From positions 1-5,081 of the forward strand of contig JAAYPD010000079.1 of assembly GCA_012520015.1 (NCBI GenBank): a DNA stretch of 5,081 nucleotides, given 5' to 3'. The notes beneath the pieces are model-generated. The model saw nothing but the letters and a program-made list of their open reading frames with translations. It made no database searches and was not told the DNA's origin. Position numbers and translations under genes: made by a program. Of this stretch, positions 1 to 5,034 are shown piece after piece. Each line of letters starts with the position of its first letter. Positions within the stretch are counted from its first letter, which is position 1. Source of the stretch: Methanomicrobiales archaeon (GTDB taxonomy: Archaea; Halobacteriota; Methanomicrobia; Methanomicrobiales; Methanospirillaceae).

Positions 1-179
1 CACCCCGGGATGAATGATCACCTGAGGGTTAAATTCTCTTTTAATATTAGATATTCTCAAAATGTGGCAGTAAATCGTGAATTTAGAGACACAGGATCTA
101 TAAATCCGGGTTTACAAGTCCCTCCGTCCATAAATCCAATTTTAAAGGGTTATTATTGCAAAATACGCATTCAAAACAG

Positions 180-187
180 TTATAATA
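180..187 (+). promoter_or_regulatory. Candidate TATA box of the opuA operon
   Basis: The sequence TTATAATA is preceded by an A-rich stretch (caaaacag) that could serve as a BRE for transcription factor B. Archaeal transcription usually starts about 25 bases downstream, here near 207-210, giving a leader of about 30 bases that still contains the Shine-Dalgarno site. Other TATA-like boxes at 98-105 and 128-135 could serve instead or as well and would give leaders of roughly 80-110 bases. The choice is inferred from spacing only. Confidence 0.4.
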
Positions 188-223
188 GCTGAGTCTAAAC
201 CTTTATCCGGAGGGGAGAGTCCG

Positions 224-230
224 AAAGGAG
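224..230 (+). promoter_or_regulatory. Shine-Dalgarno site fixing the opuAA GTG start
   Basis: AAAGGAG lies 7 bases before the GTG at 238. The only nearby ATG, at 236, is followed directly by TGA and cannot start the gene, so this site supports GTG as the true start. A second purine-rich run, GGAGGGGAG at 209-217, lies too far from the start for normal use but might act as a standby ribosome site. Confidence 0.7.
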
Positions 231-237
231 TTTTCAT

Positions 238-1449
238 GTGACATCACAAAACGAAGGACCGAATGAAACTGTAATCGAGTTGAAAAACCTGACGAAAATT
301 TTTGGCCCCAGGCCCCAGAAGATGCTGACTCACCTTCAAAACGGGTGCACAACCAAAGAGATCAGGGAAAAAACCGGGCATGTCGTAGCACTAAGAAACA
401 TCTCATTCTCCGTTAAAAAAGGAGAAATTTTCGTTCTTATGGGGCTTTCAGGTTGTGGAAAATCTACTCTTTTAAGATGTTTAAACCGTCTGATTGAACC
501 AACGACCGGATCGATATTTATTGATGGAGAAGATATCACATCACTCTCTATTGACCGTATGAGATCAATCAGAAGAAAACGGATGGGAATGGTGTTTCAG
601 AGCTTTGCCCTCCTTCCACACCGCAATGTTCTTGATAACATTGCATTCGGACTTGAAATTCAGGGGATACCATATGATGAACGGATCAGCCAGGCTAAAG
701 AAACGCTAAACCTTGTCGGCCTTTCAGGCTATGAATCCTCGTATCCTGACCAGCTTTCCGGAGGAATGCAACAAAGAGTAGGGCTTGCCAGGGCCCTGGC
801 AAGTTCTCCTGATATTCTGCTCATGGATGAGGCATTTTCTGCTTTGGATCCTCTGATCAGAAGAGACATGCAGAACGAACTTTTAGACATCCAGGATCGT
901 CTTTCAAAAACTATCATCTTTGTCTCTCATGACCTGGACGAAGCCCTGAAACTGGGAACAAGGATCGGTTTGATGAAAGCAGGAGAGATTATTCAGATTG
1001 GAACTCCTGAAGAGATATTAACAAAGCCCAAAGACGAATTTGTAGAGAGATTTGTTGAAGATGTCGATCTATCAAGGGTTTTAACGGCAAAGGATGTCAT
1101 GAAAATCCCTGATCCAACAATCCATGTCACATCAGGTCCTCATGTTGCACTCAGGATGATGAAAGAAGCGGGAATTTCCACACTATTTGTGGTGGGAAAA
1201 AACCGTGAGTTAAAGGGCATTATCACGGTGGACGATGCCCTTCGTGCAGGTAAAGAAGGCCTTTTACTGCAGGATATTATTAATCCGGATGTAATCTCCC
1301 TGTCTCTTGATACACCTGTATCTGACATCATCCCGATGATTGCCGAGAGCAGGTTTCCTATTGCAGTCATCAATGAAGAAAGAAGATTAAAAGGCGTCAT
1401 TGTAAGAGGTTCTGTCTTGTCAGCACTGAGCAGAACAGGAGCAGTCTGA
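238..1449 (+). CDS. opuAA: Glycine betaine/proline ABC transporter, ATP-binding subunit with CBS domains
   Basis: This is the cytoplasmic ATPase of a compatible-solute importer (OpuAA/ProV family; OtaA in Methanosarcina). It powers uptake of glycine betaine or related osmoprotectants. All ABC motifs are present in the 403 residues: Walker A GLSGCGKST (69-77), Q-loop Gln121 in VFQSFALLPH, signature LSGGMQQR (173-180), Walker B DILLMDEAFSALD (192-204) and H-loop His231. The segment at 22-48 between the first strand and the Walker A region is the insertion typical of ProV/OpuAA. Residues from about 282 to the end form tandem CBS domains, which in OpuA of Lactococcus act as the ionic-strength sensor; there is no long acidic tail after them. 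Length is close to the family norm of about 400. Translation starts at GTG, chosen because of the well-placed AAAGGAG and because the ATG two bases upstream runs into a stop. The stop codon abuts the start of the permease gene, which indicates an operon. The exact solute cannot be read from this subunit. Confidence 0.95.
   Translation: MTSQNEGPNETVIELKNLTKIFGPRPQKMLTHLQNGCTTKEIREKTGHVVALRNISFSVKKGEIFVLMGLSGCGKSTLLRCLNRLIEPTTGSIFIDGEDITSLSIDRMRSIRRKRMGMVFQSFALLPHRNVLDNIAFGLEIQGIPYDERISQAKETLNLVGLSGYESSYPDQLSGGMQQRVGLARALASSPDILLMDEAFSALDPLIRRDMQNELLDIQDRLSKTIIFVSHDLDEALKLGTRIGLMKAGEIIQIGTPEEILTKPKDEFVERFVEDVDLSRVLTAKDVMKIPDPTIHVTSGPHVALRMMKEAGISTLFVVGKNRELKGIITVDDALRAGKEGLLLQDIINPDVISLSLDTPVSDIIPMIAESRFPIAVINEERRLKGVIVRGSVLSALSRTGAV
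1437..1441 (+). promoter_or_regulatory. Shine-Dalgarno site of opuAB inside the end of opuAA
   Basis: AGGAG lies 8 bases before the ATG at 1450, within the last codons of opuAA. Since the opuAA stop TGA (1447-1449) touches that ATG, ribosomes finishing opuAA can restart at once, which suggests translational coupling of ATPase and permease. Confidence 0.6.
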
Positions 1450-2355
1450 ATGGCTTTATCACCTTCATCGCCTTTTCCAAGACTCCCCCTTGGAGAGGTT
1501 GTAGAGGAGATTGTCCACTGGATTAGTAATAATCTTGGCTGGTTTTTAGATGCAGTAACCGGGTTTCTTACCGCTCTTATGGGTGCAATCCACGGGGTTT
1601 TAAGCGAAATTCCACCCCCGGTGTTGATTATAGTTATTGCAGCTATTGCATTAGTACTAAAGTTACGAACTAATCCTAAACGAAGACCAGTTCACAAGCA
1701 GATCTATTCATCTCTTGATCTTTCGGTACTTTGCATTTTAGGCCTGCTGTTAATCTGGGACATGGGTCTTTGGGCCCATTCGATTGAGACACTGGGTCTT
1801 GTCATCGTTTCTACCTTTGTTTCTCTGGCTATAGGGATACCTGTCGGAATTATCGCATCATATTCTGACAGGTTTAACCAGATTGCAAGAATTTTTCTTG
1901 ATTTCATGCAGACGATGCCTTCATTTGTCTACCTTATCCCGGCCGTCATCTTCTTTGGACTGGGTAATGTTCCGGGAATTATTGCAACGGTTGTCTTTGC
2001 GATGCCTCCTACTATCAGGCTCACAAATCTTGGTATCAGGCAGCTTCCAAAAGAACTTATTGAAGTGTCAGAGGCATTTGGCGCTACACCTGCCCAGAAA
2101 CTTATAAAAGTTGAACTTCCGGTGGCTCTTCCAACCATTATGGCAGGCGTAAACCAGTGTATAATGCTGGCATTATCAATGACAGTAATCGCCTCCATGA
2201 TAGGAGCTGGTGGACTTGGATATCAGGTTTTGTATGGAATCCAGAGAGTGGATATCGGTGCAGGATTTGAAGCTGGCCTCGCGATCGTGATCATTGCAAT
2301 TATTCTTGACCGGTTAAGTCAGAACCTGATTCCAGTCCGGGAGAGAATAAATTAA
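1450..2355 (+). CDS. opuAB: Glycine betaine/proline ABC transporter, permease subunit
   Basis: This is the integral membrane subunit of the compatible-solute importer (OpuAB/ProW family; OtaB in Methanosarcina). Two copies should form the channel through the cytoplasmic membrane and dock on the OpuAA ATPase. The 301-residue protein has an amphipathic N-terminal part (about 15-50) followed by hydrophobic segments near 57-73, 91-106, 113-137, 149-172, 174-190, 235-256 and 272-289. Family hallmarks are MQTMPSFVYLIP (153-164), FGLGNVPGIIATVVFAMPP (169-187) and the cytoplasmic EAA-type coupling loop at about 205-228 (EVSEAFGATPAQ...), which contacts the ATPase. A GAGGLG motif (252-257) follows the MTVIASM segment, as in ProW. 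Length is slightly above the roughly 280 residues of Bacillus OpuAB because of the N-terminal extension. The start directly abuts the preceding stop, and opuAC begins 19 bases after its end. No defect is seen. Confidence 0.95.
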   Translation: MALSPSSPFPRLPLGEVVEEIVHWISNNLGWFLDAVTGFLTALMGAIHGVLSEIPPPVLIIVIAAIALVLKLRTNPKRRPVHKQIYSSLDLSVLCILGLLLIWDMGLWAHSIETLGLVIVSTFVSLAIGIPVGIIASYSDRFNQIARIFLDFMQTMPSFVYLIPAVIFFGLGNVPGIIATVVFAMPPTIRLTNLGIRQLPKELIEVSEAFGATPAQKLIKVELPVALPTIMAGVNQCIMLALSMTVIASMIGAGGLGYQVLYGIQRVDIGAGFEAGLAIVIIAIILDRLSQNLIPVRERIN

Positions 2356-2363
2356 AATTAAAT

Positions 2364-2367
2364 GGAG
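2364..2367 (+). promoter_or_regulatory. Shine-Dalgarno site of opuAC
   Basis: GGAG lies 7 bases before the ATG at 2375, in the short 19-base gap after opuAB. There is no room for a separate promoter with normal spacing, so opuAC is probably translated from the same message as opuAA and opuAB. Confidence 0.55.
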
Positions 2368-2374
2368 AATAATC

Positions 2375-3259
2375 ATGAAATTACAAAATCATGCTTTATT
2401 ATTAATGATTGTACTACTTACCGGGTTTATCCTGTTTGCAGGATGTACCGGTGAAAACTCAGAATCTACCCAGAAAGGTAAGATAATCGGGATTGAACCT
2501 GGTGCAGGCATCATGCAAAAGACTGAAGATGCAATTCGGGACTATGATCTTGATTATAATCTTGTCTCAAGCAGCAGTGCAGGAATGGCATCAGAGCTTA
2601 CAAAAGCGGTTAACTCTGGAAAATGGATAGTGGTTACCGGCTGGTCCCCACACTGGAAATTTGCAAGATTTGATCTTAAATACCTGGATGATCCAAAAGG
2701 TGTATATGGCGGTGACGAAGACATCTGCGCCCTTACAAGAGTAGGATTTGAAGAAGATAATCCAGGTGCATATGGCATTCTGACAAGGTTTAACTGGAGT
2801 CCTGAAGAGATGGCATCTGTTATGCTTGCAATCGAAGAAGGGAAAGAGCCTGAAGTTGCAGCAGAAGATTACCTGAATGCACATCCTGAACAATTGTCAG
2901 CATGGACAGGCTCTGCCAGTGGTGATGGTTCATTAGTTACCATCGGATATGTCCTATGGGATTCTGAAATTGCAAGTACCAACGTTTTAAAGTTGGTTTT
3001 CGAAAGAGCTGGTTATACTGTGAAATTAGTCGCTGTCGATGCTGGTCCCCTCTACCAGGCAGTCTCAAAAGGTGATGTGGACTGTACAATCTCTGCATGG
3101 CTTCCAGTTACTCATTCGACCTACATGGAAAAATATGGAGATGACCTTGTAATTGCAGGAACAATCCTGTCCGGAGCAAAGATAGGACTTGTTGTTCCGG
3201 ATTATGTTACAATCAGTTCTATCGATGAATTAAACTCTGTTAAAGAAAAATTCCAGTGA
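2375..3259 (+). CDS. opuAC: Glycine betaine ABC transporter, substrate-binding lipoprotein (OpuAC type)
   Basis: This is the extracytoplasmic receptor of the importer. The first 23 residues are a signal peptide with a hydrophobic core ending in the lipobox LFAGC, so Cys24 should carry the lipid anchor. The mature part contains the motif GWSPHW (89-94), then after a linker at about 178-187 the motif WDSEIASTN (195-203), DAGPLYQA (222-229) and SAWLPVTH (240-247). Compared with Bacillus OpuAC, whose ligand sits in a cage of three tryptophans with a histidine, the matching residues here are Trp90, Trp195, Trp242 and His247, all present. The order of the two lobes is the OpuAC order: the part that comes last in E. 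coli ProX comes first here, so the missing ProX-like C-terminus is not a truncation. At 294 residues it equals Bacillus OpuAC. The intact cage favours glycine betaine or a close relative such as proline betaine, but the ligand is inferred. It ends the operon, followed by a T-rich terminator. Confidence 0.95.
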   Translation: MKLQNHALLLMIVLLTGFILFAGCTGENSESTQKGKIIGIEPGAGIMQKTEDAIRDYDLDYNLVSSSSAGMASELTKAVNSGKWIVVTGWSPHWKFARFDLKYLDDPKGVYGGDEDICALTRVGFEEDNPGAYGILTRFNWSPEEMASVMLAIEEGKEPEVAAEDYLNAHPEQLSAWTGSASGDGSLVTIGYVLWDSEIASTNVLKLVFERAGYTVKLVAVDAGPLYQAVSKGDVDCTISAWLPVTHSTYMEKYGDDLVIAGTILSGAKIGLVVPDYVTISSIDELNSVKEKFQ

Positions 3260-3272
3260 CAGATACATTAAC

Positions 3273-3285
3273 TTTTTTCTTTTTT
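3273..3285 (+). terminator. T-rich terminator of the opuA operon
   Basis: A run of 12 T residues interrupted by one C begins 13 bases after the opuAC stop codon. Oligo-T runs on the coding strand are the usual intrinsic termination signal in archaea and need no hairpin. Overlapping its end, TTTATAAAATA (3283-3293) resembles a TATA box, so the element could also contribute to a promoter for downstream transcription. Confidence 0.55.
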
Positions 3286-3302
3286 ATAAAATAATCCTGC
3301 TT

Positions 3303-3322
3303 AACGATGTGGAATAATCGTT
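3303..3322 (+). repeat. Inverted repeat AACGAT-N8-ATCGTT
   Basis: Perfect 6-base arms at 3303-3308 and 3317-3322 are separated by 8 bases. The right arm runs into the TATA-like box at 3321-3328, so it could be an operator beside the promoter or a small hairpin. Short AT-rich arms can arise by chance. Confidence 0.35.
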
Positions 3323-3328
3323 TTATAT
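3321..3328 (+). promoter_or_regulatory. Candidate TATA box of the DUF2115-like gene
   Basis: TTTTATAT matches the archaeal TATA consensus well. Transcription would start near 3350, leaving a leader of about 110 bases before the ATG at 3464. That is long for an archaeal leader, and the predicted start falls at the left arm of an 8-base inverted repeat. Nearer alternatives such as catatcaa at 3409-3416 match less well. Confidence 0.35.
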
Positions 3329-3349
3329 GAAAGTAATACCAAACCTTAC

Positions 3350-3373
3350 ATACTAATCACACTTCATTAGTAT
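3350..3373 (+). repeat. Inverted repeat ATACTAAT-N8-ATTAGTAT
   Basis: Perfect 8-base arms at 3350-3357 and 3366-3373 flank an 8-base spacer. The position, at the inferred transcription start of the next gene, suits a repressor operator or a hairpin at the 5' end of the message. It is enclosed by a second pair of perfect 8-base arms, CAAACCTT (3340-3347) and AAGGTTTG (3400-3407). Function is unknown. Confidence 0.45.
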
Positions 3374-3448
3374 ACGCAATCTATCTGCATTATTTCAGGA
3401 AGGTTTGCCATATCAATTATTGCTGAAAGTTCTATCTGATGATTAACC

Positions 3449-3453
3449 AGGAG
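3449..3453 (+). promoter_or_regulatory. Shine-Dalgarno site of the DUF2115-like gene
   Basis: AGGAG stands 10 bases before the ATG at 3464, a slightly long but acceptable spacing that supports this start. Confidence 0.5.
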
Positions 3454-3463
3454 TCTTGACAGA

Positions 3464-4135
3464 ATGGCGGGATTTTTTCATTTTGATAAAGATAAACAGA
3501 GCAGCGATGATTCTGTTTCCGATATCTGCATGAAACTTAGTGCAATACCTTTGCGAGGGGATATGGGCCGGGAAATTGCAGGCATTGTTCTAAAATACTC
3601 TCCAAAAGATTTGAAACAGATGAGAGTGAATTTTTCCGGTAAAATCGACTCATTCCCGGCTGACTATAAAAAAGAACTTGAAAATACCATTGCAGCATTT
3701 CTTGACGGGACATACCAGGCGATAAGACTCATGAATCAACAGGGCTCCTTTGCTACGATGCAGGACCCTGTCTCTTTACTGGCCAGGGACTACTGGGCCA
3801 TGGTCAGGGAGCAATGTTCAACCGGGAGTGAACAGGAGAAAAGACTTCGACTCTTAAAATACCTCCTTTCTGGTTTTTGCATGTTTGTCCTGGAGATACC
3901 CGGCCATCCTGTGGGGATGCCTTTTCCAGGAGGGGATAAAGTATCTTTCATTGACGGGATATATTACTGTCCTGTCAGAACGAAGGCAAATGACGTAGAT
4001 GCAGCCCTATGCCCATTTTGCCCTGCAAAACAGACACCAGAGATAGGATATTTAAAACCACCGGTAAAGGGGAGTAAACATAGAAAACAGGAATATATTA
4101 AGAATATATATGACTATCACCATTTTAATGGTTAA
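3464..4135 (+). CDS. DUF2115 (UPF0305)-like protein of unknown function
   Basis: This is a soluble 223-residue protein with no signal peptide or membrane segment. It resembles the DUF2115/UPF0305 family, which is found mainly in methanogenic archaea and has no established function; I assign it from memory of the family's HPVG.PFPGG and CP.CPAK-like segments, so the family call is probable, not proven. The N-terminal two thirds look largely helical. The C-terminal third carries GHPVGMPFPGG (147-157), then IYYCPV with Cys169, and ALCPFCPAKQ with Cys183 and Cys186. Together with His148 these three cysteines could bind a metal such as zinc or an iron-sulfur cluster, which is inference. A basic, tyrosine-rich tail (202-218) ends in HHFNG. 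The gene has its own Shine-Dalgarno site and an unusually repeat-rich upstream region, and the next gene lies 124 bases away, so it is probably transcribed alone. Confidence 0.7.
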   Translation: MAGFFHFDKDKQSSDDSVSDICMKLSAIPLRGDMGREIAGIVLKYSPKDLKQMRVNFSGKIDSFPADYKKELENTIAAFLDGTYQAIRLMNQQGSFATMQDPVSLLARDYWAMVREQCSTGSEQEKRLRLLKYLLSGFCMFVLEIPGHPVGMPFPGGDKVSFIDGIYYCPVRTKANDVDAALCPFCPAKQTPEIGYLKPPVKGSKHRKQEYIKNIYDYHHFNG

Positions 4136-4157
4136 AATTTGTTAATCTGTAAATTTT
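4134..4157 (+). terminator. Possible weak terminator hairpin after the DUF2115-like gene
   Basis: Perfect 7-base arms AAAATTT (4134-4140) and AAATTTT (4151-4157) overlap the stop codon and enclose a 10-base loop. The stem is purely A-T and is not followed by a long T run, so termination is uncertain. Confidence 0.25.
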
Positions 4158-4184
4158 CATTTAATCTGAAAAATGCAAAGACCT

Positions 4185-4216
4185 GCCGGAGAAATAGTGA
4201 GATAGTTTTATCCGGC
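4185..4216 (+). repeat. Inverted repeat GCCGGA/TCCGGC
   Basis: Perfect 6-base GC-rich arms at 4185-4190 and 4211-4216 are separated by 20 bases in an otherwise AT-rich spacer. The right arm overlaps the TATA-like TTTTATC at 4206-4212, so protein binding or folding here could affect transcription of the HdeD-like gene. Confidence 0.35.
4206..4212 (+). promoter_or_regulatory. Weak candidate TATA box of the HdeD-like gene
   Basis: TTTTATC would place a transcription start near 4236 and give a leader of about 24 bases. It departs from the consensus at its last positions. No strong Shine-Dalgarno site is seen; ggtaatct at 4246-4253 resembles only the downstream part of the archaeal anti-16S sequence (GGTGATCC). 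Confidence 0.25.
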
Positions 4217-4259
4217 TTTCAATTACAGTACCTATCACAACTTTTGGTAATCTGATATT

Positions 4260-4817
4260 ATGAATGAAGAGAGACATACTGACGAAGAAATTGAAGAAGC
4301 TGTCAGGGGTATGCCCTGGTGGCTTGTCCTGGTCTGGGGAGTATTGGCAGTTATTATCGGAATTATGCTGATTACAACCCCGCTGATCACTACATATTTC
4401 CTTGTTCTGTTCATGGGTGCGTACTGGTTCGCAGGCGGTATTATCACCCTTTTCAGTTTATACAGTGACAAAACAAATATGGGATGGAAGATTTTCCTCT
4501 CGATAATCAGCATTATTGCCGGAATAGCCATAATGGCTTATCCACTATATGGAGAGCTTGTTGTTCTGACCATGCTCGTATTCATTATAGGGTTCTGGGG
4601 TCTGTTGATCGGAGGAACAAAACTCTATGAGGCATTTAGAGCTAAAGATGCAGGAGCAGGAATCCTGGGGCTTCTCAGTATCGTGTTTGGTATTATTCTG
4701 CTCATCTTCCCATGGGGAGCTGCATTAGCCCTTCCATTAATTGCAGGTGCATTTTCGCTGCTCGCAGGGATATGTTCTGTTGTAGTGGCTTTCCAGGTAA
4801 AAAAGCAGCAGGCCTGA
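4260..4817 (+). CDS. HdeD-family (DUF308) six-helix membrane protein
   Basis: This 185-residue protein has a short charged, acidic N-terminus (1-16) and then six hydrophobic segments, near 20-38, 44-67, 77-94, 98-121, 133-150 and 153-179, ending in a lysine-rich tail. Six helices in three similar pairs and small glycine-rich turns such as GAYWFAGG (53-60) and GFWGLLIGG (111-119) are typical of the HdeD/DUF308 family. E. coli HdeD, of about 190 residues, takes part in acid resistance at high cell density; the biochemical role of the family, particularly in archaea, is not established. The start was chosen because it gives the normal family length; an ATG 4 bases later is out of frame. There is no strong ribosome-binding site, so initiation may be weak or may rely on a short leader. 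The gene stands alone between spacers. Its nearness to an osmoprotectant transporter hints at an envelope-stress role, but that is only context. Confidence 0.85.
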   Translation: MNEERHTDEEIEEAVRGMPWWLVLVWGVLAVIIGIMLITTPLITTYFLVLFMGAYWFAGGIITLFSLYSDKTNMGWKIFLSIISIIAGIAIMAYPLYGELVVLTMLVFIIGFWGLLIGGTKLYEAFRAKDAGAGILGLLSIVFGIILLIFPWGAALALPLIAGAFSLLAGICSVVVAFQVKKQQA

Positions 4818-4834
4818 ACAACCTGTGATCTCTA

Positions 4835-4847
4835 TTTTTTGTTCTTT
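4835..4847 (+). terminator. T-rich terminator after the HdeD-like gene
   Basis: A T-rich run (TTTTTTgTTcTTT) begins 18 bases past the stop codon, followed by further pyrimidine-rich sequence to about 4857. This is the usual form of an archaeal intrinsic terminator. Confidence 0.5.
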
Positions 4848-4904
4848 CACTTTCTTACACATTATAAATTTTTTAAGACTTTGTAGTCATTAATCGGTAA
4901 TTAT

Positions 4905-4918
4905 CGGGGAAAATCCCG
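4905..4918 (+). repeat. Short GC-rich hairpin CGGGG-AAAA-TCCCG
   Basis: Four G-C pairs plus one G-T pair close an AAAA loop. It lies after the HdeD-like gene's terminator and about 20 bases before the TATA-like box of the next gene, so it would not normally be in either message. A smaller hairpin, GACT-TTGT-AGTC, lies at 4877-4888. Either may be an upstream regulatory site or chance. Confidence 0.3.
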
Positions 4919-4938
4919 TTCCTCAAAGAAACAATACC

Positions 4939-4945
4939 TTTATAC
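4939..4945 (+). promoter_or_regulatory. Candidate TATA box of the iron-sulfur protein gene
   Basis: TTTATAC follows an A-rich stretch (aaagaaacaatacc) suitable as a BRE. Transcription would start near 4968, giving a leader of about 65 bases. Confidence 0.4.
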
Positions 4946-5022
4946 ATCCTCATTACAGATTCACAATAATTCTCCTGCAATTTGGTATTTACTGACTCAA
5001 TCTATGAAAAAGTAAATAAAGC

Positions 5023-5027
5023 GAGGT
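5023..5027 (+). promoter_or_regulatory. Shine-Dalgarno site favouring the ATG at 5035
   Basis: GAGGT is 7 bases from the ATG at 5035 but only 3 bases from the ATG at 5031. The spacing therefore favours the second ATG, which is also the frame that encodes a recognisable protein. Confidence 0.6.
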
Positions 5028-5034
5028 ATTATGG

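Larger units (their letters stand above)
1..237 (+). other. Leader region upstream of the opuA operon
   Basis: I find no convincing gene here. Frame 2 ends at a TGA at 11-13 and frame 3 at a TGA at 15-17, so the first few bases could be the tail of an upstream gene, but too little is present to tell. A short T-rich run at 34-42 could be that gene's terminator. The rest is AT-rich and contains several TATA-like boxes (98-105, 128-135, 180-187) and two purine-rich ribosome-binding-like stretches (209-217 and 224-230), as expected for the control region of the operon that starts at 238. Confidence 0.6.
4142..4254 (+). repeat. Three copies of TAATCTG in one spacer
   Basis: TAATCTG occurs at 4143-4149, 4162-4168 and 4248-4254, all in the same orientation; the first two share a further T in front (TTAATCTG at 4142-4149 and 4161-4168). 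The third lies 5 bases before the start codon of the HdeD-like gene. They may be binding sites for a regulator or chance repeats in AT-rich DNA. Confidence 0.3.

Noticed and set aside
10..192. 60-codon open frame before opuAA
   Set aside because: It spans the TATA-like boxes and AT-rich leader, has no ribosome-binding site, and its product shows no recognisable domain.
208..223. Hairpin CGGA/TCCG hiding the opuAA ribosome site
   Set aside because: The stem is only 4 bases with an 8-base loop and does not cover the AAAGGAG at 224-230.
2591..2893. 100-codon open frame on the minus strand
   Set aside because: It lies wholly inside opuAC, whose product has all family motifs; the antisense product has no recognisable domain.
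2375..3259. OpuAC as a truncated or rearranged pseudogene
   Set aside because: The lobe order looks wrong against ProX but matches Bacillus OpuAC, and length, signal peptide and ligand cage are intact.
4235..4531. 98-codon open frame on the minus strand
   Set aside because: It is antisense to the HdeD-like gene; its hydrophobic look is the mirror of that membrane protein's codons.
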